NCBI GenBank assembly: GCA_944363745.1
Contig: CALVVD010000131.1
Location: 1-17,416 of the forward strand
Length of the DNA: 17,416 nucleotides
Direction of reading: 5' to 3'
Source: an uncultured Bacilli bacterium
Lineage (GTDB): Bacteria; Bacillota_I; Bacilli_A; RF39; UBA660
The translations under genes were made by a program, and so were the position numbers. How positions within the stretch are numbered: position 1 is the stretch's first letter; each line of letters starts with the position of its first letter. Positions 8,403-15,679 of this stretch are shown one piece after another. The notes below the pieces were generated by a model. The model saw only the letters and a list, made by a program, of their open reading frames with translations. It was not told where the DNA came from and did not search any database.

Positions 8403-8708
8403 GTGGAAGTTGCAGACATTGAGGTCGGCTTCGAGTACGGTGCCGGAGACGGGGCCACGGAGCGGGAGATCATCCGAAATGTGGAGATGATCATGGCAAC
8501 TCCGGTCGGCTCCTCCCCTTTGTACCGGGACTTCGGCGTGGACAACTCCATGCTGGACAAGCCCCTGGACGTGGCCCGCAGCCTATACGCGGTCGCCGTC
8601 ATGGAGGCCGTGGACAAGTGGGAGCCGCGAGCCAGGGCGGAGCAAGTGACCCTGACCCCGGAGGCATCCGGGAAACTTCGAGCAAAGGCGGTGATCGTGC
8701 TTGCTTAA
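8403..8708 (+). CDS. baseplate wedge protein W / gp25-like
   Basis: The product has 101 residues and begins at GTG 8403, with GGGGAGG about eight bases upstream. The segment IIRNVEMIMATPVGSSPLYRDFGVD is characteristic of gp25-like wedge proteins (T4 gp25, P2 W), which link the sheath to the baseplate wedges and carry a short lysozyme-like fold without activity. The ending strands (EQVTLTPEASGKLRAKAVIVLA) also fit. Its stop overlaps the start of the next gene by eight bases, so the two wedge proteins are probably translated together. The pairing with a J-like gene immediately downstream is the standard arrangement. Confidence 0.9.
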   Translation: MEVADIEVGFEYGAGDGATEREIIRNVEMIMATPVGSSPLYRDFGVDNSMLDKPLDVARSLYAVAVMEAVDKWEPRARAEQVTLTPEASGKLRAKAVIVLA

Positions 8709-9858
8709 CGAAACCCTGAAGCCGCTGGCGGAGCTGCCGGACGTCTCCTTCATCGACAACGATACCATCGACGCGATGATGCAGCGCCTGGTCTCCAACT
8801 ACGAGCGGCGATACCAGGAGATCACCGGCAAGGAGGTAACGCTGGGGGCAGCAGACCCCATGCGGATCGCCCTCTATGCCGTGGCCCTCGACCTCTACCA
8901 GACGGAGCAGTACGTCGACCGGGCTGGGAAGCAAGACCTCCTGAAATACAGCTACGGCGAATTCCTGGACGGCCTCGCCGCCAACCGGAGCGTGAGCCGG
9001 AAAGAGGCCACGGCAGCACGGACTACCGTGCGCTTCACGGCCTCGGAGACGAAGGACTACGCCCTGGCCATCCCGGCAGGCATCCGCGTGACCAACGGTG
9101 ACGGAATCTACTTTACCACCGTGGAGTACGCGGAGATCGCTCCCGGAGACGAATATGTGGACGTGGAGGCGGTCTGCACCGCAGAGGGGACGGAGGGGAA
9201 CAATTTCCTCCCCGGCCAGGTGGACATTCTGGTAGACCCCCTGCCCTACATCCAGAGCGTGGCCAACGTCACCACATCGGAGGGCGGAGCCGCCAGGGAG
9301 AGTGACGAAAGCCTCGCGGAGCGCGTCTACCTGGCCCCATCCGGCTACAGCACCGCAGGCCCATCGGACGCATACGTCTACTGGGCAAAGACCTTCAACG
9401 CCGGTATCGGCTCGGTTGTTCCGGTCTCCCCGGAGCCGGGGAAGGTCGACGTCTATGTTCTTATGACCGACGGCTCCATGCCGGGAGAGGAACTGCTGCA
9501 GGAGCTGCAGGACTACCTCACCGAGGAACGCATCCGGCCCATGACCGACCTGGTGACGGTGAAGAAGCCGGAGGCCGTGGAGTTTTCCATCGACCTGACC
9601 TATTACATCAACCGCAGTGACCAGGCCAAGGCCGTCACCATCCAAGAGAACGTGAAAAAGGCCGTGGCGGAGTACACCACCTGGCAGACCTCAGAGATTG
9701 GCCGGGACATCAATCCGGATGAGCTGGTGCAGCGTATCAAGGCAGCAGGAGCCAAGCGGGTGGAGCTGACCGCCCCCACGTTTGCCGTGGTCGGTGAGAC
9801 CCAGGTGGCCAAATGCACCGCCAGCGCCGCCGACAACGGGGGGCTTGAGGATGATTGA
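8701..9858 (+). CDS. baseplate wedge protein J-like
   Basis: The product has 385 residues. The start is TTG at 8701; the frame is closed by a TGA at 8692-8694, so little room exists for another start, and the ribosome binding site is weak (AAGG about 13 bases upstream). This suggests dependence on translation of the overlapping wedge gene. Domain signs are LDGLAANRSVSRKEATAARTT, a strand pair ending YALAIPAGIRVTNGDG, the GTEGNNFLPGQVD motif, and GAARESDESLAERV followed by SGYSTAGPSDAYVYWAK. All are diagnostic of the Mu gp47 / P2 J family that forms the wedge ring of the baseplate. Confidence 0.93.
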   Translation: MLNETLKPLAELPDVSFIDNDTIDAMMQRLVSNYERRYQEITGKEVTLGAADPMRIALYAVALDLYQTEQYVDRAGKQDLLKYSYGEFLDGLAANRSVSRKEATAARTTVRFTASETKDYALAIPAGIRVTNGDGIYFTTVEYAEIAPGDEYVDVEAVCTAEGTEGNNFLPGQVDILVDPLPYIQSVANVTTSEGGAARESDESLAERVYLAPSGYSTAGPSDAYVYWAKTFNAGIGSVVPVSPEPGKVDVYVLMTDGSMPGEELLQELQDYLTEERIRPMTDLVTVKKPEAVEFSIDLTYYINRSDQAKAVTIQENVKKAVAEYTTWQTSEIGRDINPDELVQRIKAAGAKRVELTAPTFAVVGETQVAKCTASAADNGGLEDD

Positions 9859-10588
9859 GCTATACGACGGCCAGATCACCGACCTGCTGCGGAACAACCC
9901 GCTCCAGTATGACCCGGAGGTCATGGCCATGGGCTATGCCATCCGGGAGGAAAAGCGGCGCATCATGGTTGAGACGGCGCAGACCCTCACCATGGCCATG
10001 CTGGACAACGCCCCGGAGTTCGTCCTGGACGTCCTGGCCGTGGAGCTTCGCACCCCGGCCTACGATGAGACGCTGCCCGTAGAGACGAAGCGGACGCTCA
10101 TCAAGGGGACGCTGGAGTTTTACGCCCACCTGGGGACGCCCTGGGCGGTAAACTGGGTGATCCGCTCCATCTTCGGAAATGGCAAGGTCACCGATTGGTA
10201 TGAGTACGGCGGCGAAGCGCATCATTTCCGGGTGAGCGCCATGAATGACGGCACCTTCGAGACCCTGGAGGGACTGGCGGCATTCATTCGGATGATCTCC
10301 ACCATCAAGCGGCTCTCCAGCTGGATCGACGGCATCACCGTAGACACCGACATGGGGACGCAGCCCCTGCGCTTCGGAGGCGTCATGGCCATCCAGACCA
10401 GACTGCCCATGCCGGAGATCACCCAGATCACCATGTTCGGCGCAAGCGTGGAGCTTGGCGGACGCATGGCCATCACGCCCAGGATCGCCGTCCCGGCCAT
10501 CCCGGACGAAATCATAATGACCCATACGGGCCGGGTGGGGCTGCAGATGACGGCCACCGTCACCCTCCCCCTCCCCGAAATTCCATAA
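9851..10588 (+). CDS. tail protein I-like (baseplate)
   Basis: The product has 245 residues when started at ATG 9851, which overlaps the J-like stop by eight bases and has a run of Gs about seven bases upstream. An in-frame ATG at 9782 lies deep inside the upstream gene and is less likely. The first ~120 residues match P2 I-type proteins: LPVETKRTLIKGTLEFYAHLG, then TPWAVNWVIRSIFG and WYEYGGEAHHFRV. The C-terminal half is a strand-rich addition with MPEITQITMFGASVELGG and two related segments, possibly a short repeated beta motif. I proteins connect the wedge to the tail fibres, and the fibre gene follows 12 bases later. Confidence 0.9.
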   Translation: MIELYDGQITDLLRNNPLQYDPEVMAMGYAIREEKRRIMVETAQTLTMAMLDNAPEFVLDVLAVELRTPAYDETLPVETKRTLIKGTLEFYAHLGTPWAVNWVIRSIFGNGKVTDWYEYGGEAHHFRVSAMNDGTFETLEGLAAFIRMISTIKRLSSWIDGITVDTDMGTQPLRFGGVMAIQTRLPMPEITQITMFGASVELGGRMAITPRIAVPAIPDEIIMTHTGRVGLQMTATVTLPLPEIP

Positions 10589-10600
10589 GGAGGACACACC

Positions 10601-11425
10601 ATGGAGTACGGATTCAAACCCACCACAAACGGACGCGCCCTGATCGCCGCCTGCGGGGCGCTGGAGCAGCCGCTGAAGCTGACCCGCGTGACCTTCGGCA
10701 GCGGCCTGGTGTCGGAGGGCACCAACCTGGCAGACCAGCACCAGCTGGTCGCACCCGTGGCGGACGGCACGATCGGAGAGCGGATGCACGAGAACGACCG
10801 CCTCTATCTCTCCGTCCAGTACGACAACAGCAAGCACCCCGAACAAGCAGCCTTCAACCTGGCGGAGTTCATCATCTACGCCATGCACCCGGAGACGCAG
10901 ACGGAGACCGACGTGGCCTACGCCACCCTGGGCGATTACCAGCAGCCCGTCCCCGCCTACAGCGCAGACCTCCCGGCCAGCATTTTCTCCTTCCCCATGG
11001 TGCTGGTGGTCTCGGACGAAATCGAGGTGGTCATCGCAGCGGCCCCCGGCGTGGTGACTCACAACGACCTGCAGCAGCTGCTCAACGAAGGCGTCATCGG
11101 AATCTCCAAGCAGGAGATCACCATTCCCACAGAGGGCTGGTCGAGCGATCCGGCAGGCGCAGGGGATGAGGAAGCAGAGGGCGGCGACTTTAACAGCGAC
11201 TACCCACAGCAGCTGGATATTGAGATCGCAACCATTACCGCCCGAATGACACCCATCCTGACGATCCACCCGGAATCCCTCCCCGACGCCGACGGCATCT
11301 GCCCCACCTGCCAGACTCTCGACGGGAAGCTCCGGCTCTTCGCAAAGGCAGCGCCCAAGGCAGAACTGCAGGCCACCCTCAGTCTCGTGGGAGGCTCCGG
11401 GAGAATCGAATTTGTAACTGAGTAA
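10601..11425 (+). CDS. tail-collar fibre protein
   Basis: The product has 274 residues. The first ~165 residues resemble the tail-collar domain at the base of phage fibres: EYGFKPTTNGRALIAACG, then LTRVTFGSGLV and the strand-rich LSVQYDNSKHPEQAAFNLAE, ending near FPMVLVVSDEIEVVIAA. This domain attaches a fibre to the baseplate. The C-terminal ~100 residues are acidic and unrecognised and include a CPTC motif near the end. AAGGAGG overlapping the upstream stop gives a strong ribosome binding site. The gene precedes the DGR target protein, so it may form the adaptor that holds the variable receptor-binding protein. That partnership is inferred from gene order. Confidence 0.85.
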   Translation: MEYGFKPTTNGRALIAACGALEQPLKLTRVTFGSGLVSEGTNLADQHQLVAPVADGTIGERMHENDRLYLSVQYDNSKHPEQAAFNLAEFIIYAMHPETQTETDVAYATLGDYQQPVPAYSADLPASIFSFPMVLVVSDEIEVVIAAAPGVVTHNDLQQLLNEGVIGISKQEITIPTEGWSSDPAGAGDEEAEGGDFNSDYPQQLDIEIATITARMTPILTIHPESLPDADGICPTCQTLDGKLRLFAKAAPKAELQATLSLVGGSGRIEFVTE

Positions 11426-11438
11426 GGAGGACAGAACC

Positions 11439-13265
11439 ATGGGATACGGCCCCGTAAACGCCCCCAGCTCCGGCGGCAGCAGCGAGGAACTGGAGGCCGT
11501 CCGCAAACTGGCTCAAGGGGCGGCAGACACCGCAGATGCCGCAAAGAACACCGCTGACACCGCAAAGGCCACTGCCGATGCCGCCCTGGAGGCCGCGAAT
11601 GCAGCCAGAGGCGTAGCCAACACCGCAAAGAGCACTGCCGATCAGGCCCTGGCACTTGCTGGTACCGCCAAGGACACCGCCGATACGGCCAAGGCCACCG
11701 CCGATCAGGCCCTGGAGACGGCCAACACGGCCAAAGCCACTGCCGACGCTGCAGCGTCCGCCGCCGCAAAGGCCCAGCAAACCGCAGACGAAGCGGCCCA
11801 GAGCATCAAGGACATCACCAATACGATCAGCTCCACGCCGTCTCAGAACGGCTCCCTGGTATACAACGCCAGCGTCCAGTCACCCACCTGGAACAGCTAT
11901 AACCCGGAGCAGCTCACCCTGGGCGGCGTGACAGAGGGCACCAACGCCGGAGAGTATGAGGCGACCTTTACCCCGAAGGGCGACTACGTCTGGAGCGACG
12001 GCACCCAGGATGCCCGGACGGTTACCTGGACGATCAAGCGGAAGACCGTCCAGCTTCCCGCACAGAGTGGAAGCCTCACCTACACCGGCAGCGCCCAGTC
12101 GCCCACCTGGGATAATTACAGCGCCGTGGAGCTGGACATGGGCGGCACCACCAGCGGCACCAACGCTGGGAGCTACCAGGCCACCTTCACGCCCACAAGC
12201 AACTTCCAGTGGAGCGACGGCACCTACGGAGCCAAGAACGCCACCTGGAGCATCGCAAAGGCGGCAGGCTCCCTGTCCATCAATCCCACCACGATGACGC
12301 TGGACGTATCGACCCTTCAGAAAACCATCGCGGTCACCAGGGCCGGAAACGGCGTGATCTCCGTGTCGGTGGACAACACGGCCATCGCGGAGGCCAGCCT
12401 CTCCGGCACTACCATCACCGTCACCGGAAAGGCCAAGGGCACCGCGAAGATCACGGTCTCCGTCGCCGCCGGTACCAACCACACCGCTCCGGCCAGCGCG
12501 GTCTGCACCGCAACCGTCAGCCTGCCCAGCAAAACGCTGGCCGACAATGACCCGGCCACCATCCAGGCCGTGGGCGCAGCAGGCACCGGGGCCAGCTACT
12601 GGGCGGTGGGCGACAAGATCGGCATCGCCGTCAACGGCACCTTCGGAGGCCTCACGCTGAACCAGACGGTCTACGCCTTCATCCTGGGCTTCAATCACAA
12701 CCAGAGCGTGGAGGGCAACGGCATCGACTTCCAGTTCGGAAAGACGGCGGATGGCAGAGACATCGCCTTTGTGCAGAGCTACGGCAGCACCGGCAGCGGC
12801 TTCTGCATGAACACATCGAACACCAACTCCGGCGGGTGGAAGAACAGCTACATGATGAAGACCATCTGCCCCGCCTTCCTCAACGCCCTCCCGGCGGCAT
12901 GGCGGAACGCCATCAAGAACTGCACCAAGTACAGCGACAACACCGGCGGCGGAAACGACACGGCCAGCTACGTCACAGCGACCACCCAGAAGATCTTCCT
13001 ACTGGCGGAGTTCGAGGTACACGGCACCCGCTACTACGCCAACAGCGCGGAGAAGAACTATCAGAAGCAGTACGACTACTACAAAAACGGCAACAGCAAG
13101 GTCAAGTACCAGCACAGCAGCACCGGCTCCGCCTGCATTTGGTGGCTGCGCTCGGTCCGTGCGGGCGCCGCGACGCGCTTCTGCAGTGTGTACACAGGCG
13201 GGAGCGCGAGCAGCACCGGCGCCTCCGGTTCGTATGGCTTCGCGCCGGGCTTTAAGGCCGCCTAA
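11439..13265 (+). CDS. DGR target: variable receptor-binding tail fibre protein
   Basis: The product has 608 residues and is the likely host-binding protein whose end is rewritten by the DGR. Residues ~17-130 form an Ala/Thr-rich heptad region with repeats of the TADTAKATADQAL type, probably a trimeric coiled coil. Residues ~137-282 are two strand-rich repeats of 73-residue period (GTNAG, then ATFTP, then WSDGT in each). Residues ~283-362 look like a Big_2-type Ig domain (LSINPTTMTLDVSTLQ). From ~363 on is a Gly/Asn-rich domain with Trp and Cys residues, then CIWWLRSV (566-573) and GFAPGF before the end, the pattern of C-type-lectin folds used by DGR targets (DUF6273-like). VR covers residues 562-606. 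AAGGAGG lies eight bases before the ATG. Confidence 0.93.
   Translation: MGYGPVNAPSSGGSSEELEAVRKLAQGAADTADAAKNTADTAKATADAALEAANAARGVANTAKSTADQALALAGTAKDTADTAKATADQALETANTAKATADAAASAAAKAQQTADEAAQSIKDITNTISSTPSQNGSLVYNASVQSPTWNSYNPEQLTLGGVTEGTNAGEYEATFTPKGDYVWSDGTQDARTVTWTIKRKTVQLPAQSGSLTYTGSAQSPTWDNYSAVELDMGGTTSGTNAGSYQATFTPTSNFQWSDGTYGAKNATWSIAKAAGSLSINPTTMTLDVSTLQKTIAVTRAGNGVISVSVDNTAIAEASLSGTTITVTGKAKGTAKITVSVAAGTNHTAPASAVCTATVSLPSKTLADNDPATIQAVGAAGTGASYWAVGDKIGIAVNGTFGGLTLNQTVYAFILGFNHNQSVEGNGIDFQFGKTADGRDIAFVQSYGSTGSGFCMNTSNTNSGGWKNSYMMKTICPAFLNALPAAWRNAIKNCTKYSDNTGGGNDTASYVTATTQKIFLLAEFEVHGTRYYANSAEKNYQKQYDYYKNGNSKVKYQHSSTGSACIWWLRSVRAGAATRFCSVYTGGSASSTGASGSYGFAPGFKAA
11847..12284 (+). 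repeat. two 219-base repeats in the fibre gene
   Basis: Two adjacent 73-codon units start at residues 137 and 210 (bases 11847 and 12066). Both share GSL.Y...QSPTW, then GTNAG.Y.ATFTP and WSDGT, and end in a W.I strand. The units are related to MBG/YDG-type bacterial Ig-like repeats. They differ at many codons, so the duplication is not recent. Confidence 0.8.
13124..13256 (+). repeat. DGR variable repeat (VR)
   Basis: This 133-base segment at the 3' end of the fibre gene aligns without gaps to the template repeat at 13915-14047 (offset 791). It differs at 22 positions, and in every case the template base is A: 13 became G, 6 C and 3 T. All template C, G and T positions are conserved. The changes alter 16 residues and leave one glycine codon silent. 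The 3' part (TTCGCGCCGGG) is identical in both repeats and fits the initiation-of-mutagenic-homing site. Confidence 0.98.
13240..13256 (+). promoter_or_regulatory. probable initiation of mutagenic homing (IMH) site
   Basis: The 3' end of VR is GC-rich and contains no adenine in its first ten bases (TTCGCGCCGGG region). In known DGRs this GC-rich end marks the target as recipient and begins cDNA integration. VR has C at 13250 where TR has A at 14041, a difference that may distinguish IMH from its template counterpart. The exact borders are inferred. Confidence 0.7.
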
Positions 13266-13291
13266 TCCAAAAATCCGACACCCAGTGAAGC

Positions 13292-13313
13292 GGTGGGGGC
13301 GAAAGCCCCCGCC
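13292..13313 (+). promoter_or_regulatory. DGR target hairpin with GAAA loop
   Basis: GGGGGC (13295-13300) pairs perfectly with GCCCCC (13305-13310) around a GAAA tetraloop. One G-T and two G-C pairs extend the stem to nine pairs (13292-13300 with 13305-13313). It lies about 36 bases downstream of VR. In the Bordetella phage DGR a hairpin or cruciform with a GNRA-like loop downstream of VR promotes retrohoming. No T-run follows the stem, so an intrinsic terminator is unlikely. Confidence 0.8.
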
Positions 13314-13354
13314 AGCGGAACGCAGACCAACGCCAGGGAAAGAGAGATCACGCC

Positions 13355-13891
13355 ATGTCCGTTTACAAATCCCGCCGGAAGGACGCATCCGCCCAGTTCA
13401 TCGCAGACGCCAGGGAACTGCGCCGGATGACCGCCAGGGCCGTGAAGCGGTTCCCCAGCAGCTACCGGTACATCGTGACCAACGGCCTGCTGGAGATGGC
13501 CAGGGAGATCGTGGTCAACGCCGTGAAGGGCAACGCCGTGTACCTGCACAAAGACCTCTCGCAAGGGGACTTCGACCTGCGGCACCGGTACCTGAAGATG
13601 GCGGAAGTGACCGCAGACGCATACCTGGAGGAAATCACCTTTGCCTTCTCCCTTGTGGATGACGGGAACAGCTTCTTCAAGAACAAGGCAGAATACCAGA
13701 AGGTCTTCAACGGCCTCACGTCCCAGGGCAACACCGTCCTGAAGCGGCTGCGGAAGGTGATCGACTCGGACAAGGATCGCTGGCGGCGGTACCAGAAGGA
13801 AAAGGCTGAGGCCACGCCGAAGCCTCCACCCAAGGCCACCGGCGGAGGGCAGCACACGCCGCCCCCGCCGCCCTGGCCACCCAACGCATAA
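13355..13891 (+). CDS. avd: DGR accessory variability determinant (Avd-like)
   Basis: The product has 178 residues. About 145 are strongly helical and basic (ARELRRMTARAVKRFPSSYRY near the start, later ITFAFSLVDDGNSFFKNKAEY and KRLRKVIDSDKDRW). This fits the four-helix-bundle Avd family, which forms a pentamer, binds the template RNA and is needed for cDNA synthesis with the reverse transcriptase. The last ~27 residues are Pro/Gly-rich (QHTPPPPPWPPNA) and look disordered, which is an unusual addition. The ATG at 13355 has only a weak purine-rich ribosome binding site (AGAGAG). The gene lies between VR and TR, and its stop is 24 bases before TR, the same order as in the Bordetella phage DGR. 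Confidence 0.92.
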   Translation: MSVYKSRRKDASAQFIADARELRRMTARAVKRFPSSYRYIVTNGLLEMAREIVVNAVKGNAVYLHKDLSQGDFDLRHRYLKMAEVTADAYLEEITFAFSLVDDGNSFFKNKAEYQKVFNGLTSQGNTVLKRLRKVIDSDKDRWRRYQKEKAEATPKPPPKATGGGQHTPPPPPWPPNA

Positions 13892-14372
13892 ATCCCCATT
13901 AGGGCAAGCTCTGACGGCTCCGCCTGCAATTGGTGGCTGCGCTCGGTCAATGCGAGCAACACGACGAACTTCTGCAATGTGAACACAGACGGGAGCGCGA
14001 ACAACAACAACGCCTACAATTCGAATGGCTTCGCGCCGGGATTTAAGAAAACGTTACTGGGGCCAGAAATAGTAGCCAACGGCGAACCCGTGCCCCAAAA
14101 CTTAAAGGAGAGCTTGCACCTTGGAGCCTGACCCAGACAGCTGGGCTTCATTCCTAAAATCGCCCCACGACACGATCCGCCCGGACGCTGCTTGCATGGC
14201 CGGGGAGTTTGATGGGCACCAAACCGCAGCTTCAGACCGGAGCGGCGGGACGGGCCTCCCCGGTTTCATTGGCGGACGTTACGCAGCTGCGCTGAAAAAC
14301 CACCCCCAATGACGGGACAGGTGCCGGAAGCGACGCACCCGGCAAACCACCCGCTGGAGGGGCCGTCTGTGC
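13892..14372 (+). ncRNA. DGR template RNA region (TR plus downstream spacer)
   Basis: No credible gene lies in these 481 bases. They contain the template repeat and a 325-base spacer leading to the reverse transcriptase gene. In studied DGRs the template RNA spans the end of avd, TR and part of the spacer, and the spacer structure primes cDNA synthesis. Visible pairings are a hairpin CCCAG/CTGGG with loop ACAG (14132-14145), CCGGGGAG (14200-14207) with CTCCCCGG (14256-14263), GTTTG (14207-14211) with CAAAC (14220-14224), and longer-range GGCACC (14215-14220) with GGTGCC (14320-14325). The RNA ends are not known. Confidence 0.75.
13915..14047 (+). repeat. DGR template repeat (TR)
   Basis: This 133-base non-coding copy matches VR without gaps. 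About 35 of its bases are A. Read in the VR frame it gives 12 asparagine codons of the AAY type (AAC or AAT), all of which are changed in VR. AAY codons are typical of DGR templates because randomising both adenines can give many residues but no stop codon. The region is not translated and begins 24 bases after the avd stop. Confidence 0.98.
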
Positions 14373-15665
14373 GTGGGGGCTGCGTCAGACCTAAACAGAG
14401 AGGGGACAGCCCCTTTGACAAGTGAAGAACGGCGGGAGGCCCGCTACCAGCGTCGAAAGGCAAAACGGGAGGCAAAGGCCCTGGAGACCACCGGGAAGAC
14501 CTTCGACGAGGTGATCAACTTCGGAAACATGGTGGAGGCCGGAAGGAAGTGCTGCGACGGTTCCCGCTGGAAGACCTCGACGATTCTATTTGAAACGCAC
14601 CTGCTGCCGGAGTGCGCTGACATCGTGGAGACCCTCGCCGGAGAGAAGCGGCGGTTCAAGGGCTTTCACAGCTTCACCACCGTGGAGCACGGCAAGGCTC
14701 GTCAGATCGACGCCCTGCCTATCCAGGAGAGGGCGGGGCAGAAATGCCTGTGCCAGAACTACCTGACCAAAGCCTTCTCCCGGAGCTTCATCTCCACCAA
14801 CAGCGCCAGCCTGGAGGGCAGGGGCATGGACTATGCCCTGGAGACCCTGCACCAGCAGCTCACCCGCCACTTCCACCGGTACGGCCTGGAGGGCGGCATC
14901 TACCAGTTCGACTTCAAGGGCTACTTCGGGAGCCTGCCCCACGATCTAATCAAGGCCAGGGCCAGACGGGTGATCCGGGACGATAGACTCTACCGGCTCT
15001 ACTGCAGCTACATCGACGATTTTCTGAAGATGAAGACCGCAGACCCAAAGGCGAAGCGGAAACGCGGCGTGGGCCTGGGGAGCGAGGTCTCCCAGATCAC
15101 CGCCCTGGACGCCGCCAGCCCCATCGACCACTACTTCAAAGACCGGCGGCGGGTGGAGGCCTATGGCCGGTACATGGATGACGGCTACGCCATCAGCCCC
15201 TCCCTGGAGGAGCTGCGAGACCTCGACCGCTGCAACCACCTGCTGGCAGCAGACCTGGGCCTCACCCTGAACGACAAGAAATGCACCATCACCCCATTCA
15301 AGCACCACAGCTTCACCTTCCTGAAGGTGCGCTTCACACTGCAGGAGAGCGGCAAGGTCACCATGAAGCTGAGCCGCCAGAGCATCAAGGCCATCCGGCG
15401 GAAGATGGATATCTTCAGGGCCTGGGTGACGGAGGGGCAGATGGACGCCGAAGACGCCATCCAGAGCTACCAGAGCTGGAGGGCGCACGCGAAGCGGTGC
15501 GACAGCTACCGCACCCTTGAGTCCATGGACGCCCGCTTCACGTCCATGTTTGCGCCGGAGCTTCGGCGCAGGAAGAACAAATTCCCCTGCACCCTCCGGG
15601 CCAAGAAGACAAAGGCCGGGTGGGAGTACACCAGAATCACGCAGCAGGCCACCCAGGCCGCATAA
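14373..15665 (+). CDS. DGR reverse transcriptase
   Basis: The product has 430 residues when started at GTG 14373, with GGAGGGG ten bases upstream. A TTG at 14415 with GAGAGGGG nine bases upstream is the alternative and would shorten it by 14 residues. Motif A is QFDFKGYF, with the catalytic Asp at 180. Motif B is GLGSEVSQ (234-241), where the SQ is the mark of DGR enzymes rather than retron or group II intron types. Motif C is GRYMDDGYAI, with Asp 269 and 270. A later FKHHSFTFLKVRF segment fits the thumb-proximal motif. The enzyme copies TR into adenine-mutagenised cDNA that replaces VR. All catalytic residues are present, so it looks active. It lies behind avd and TR. Confidence 0.97.
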   Translation: MGAASDLNREGTAPLTSEERREARYQRRKAKREAKALETTGKTFDEVINFGNMVEAGRKCCDGSRWKTSTILFETHLLPECADIVETLAGEKRRFKGFHSFTTVEHGKARQIDALPIQERAGQKCLCQNYLTKAFSRSFISTNSASLEGRGMDYALETLHQQLTRHFHRYGLEGGIYQFDFKGYFGSLPHDLIKARARRVIRDDRLYRLYCSYIDDFLKMKTADPKAKRKRGVGLGSEVSQITALDAASPIDHYFKDRRRVEAYGRYMDDGYAISPSLEELRDLDRCNHLLAADLGLTLNDKKCTITPFKHHSFTFLKVRFTLQESGKVTMKLSRQSIKAIRRKMDIFRAWVTEGQMDAEDAIQSYQSWRAHAKRCDSYRTLESMDARFTSMFAPELRRRKNKFPCTLRAKKTKAGWEYTRITQQATQAA

Positions 15666-15679
15666 GGAAGGAGCCGCCC

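Noticed and set aside
8692..8708. Possible frameshift error between the gp25-like and J-like genes
   Set aside because: The eight-base overlap with a TTG start is consistent with coupled translation, and both proteins are complete compared with their families.
9860..11506. Long minus-strand open frame of 548 codons across the tail I and fibre genes
   Set aside because: It runs antisense through three clearly recognised genes, and its sequence looks like a shadow of GC-rich coding DNA (His/Gly/Val-rich, no domains).
13292..13313. The GC-rich stem as an intrinsic terminator
   Set aside because: No T-run follows the stem, and avd begins 42 bases later with no visible promoter between. The GAAA loop and position fit a DGR target hairpin better.
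14121..14312. 63-codon frame starting at TTG 14121 with AAAGGAG ten bases upstream
   Set aside because: It lies wholly within the presumed template RNA spacer, uses a weak start and gives a low-complexity product with no recognisable pattern. The ribosome-binding-like sequence keeps it from being excluded entirely.
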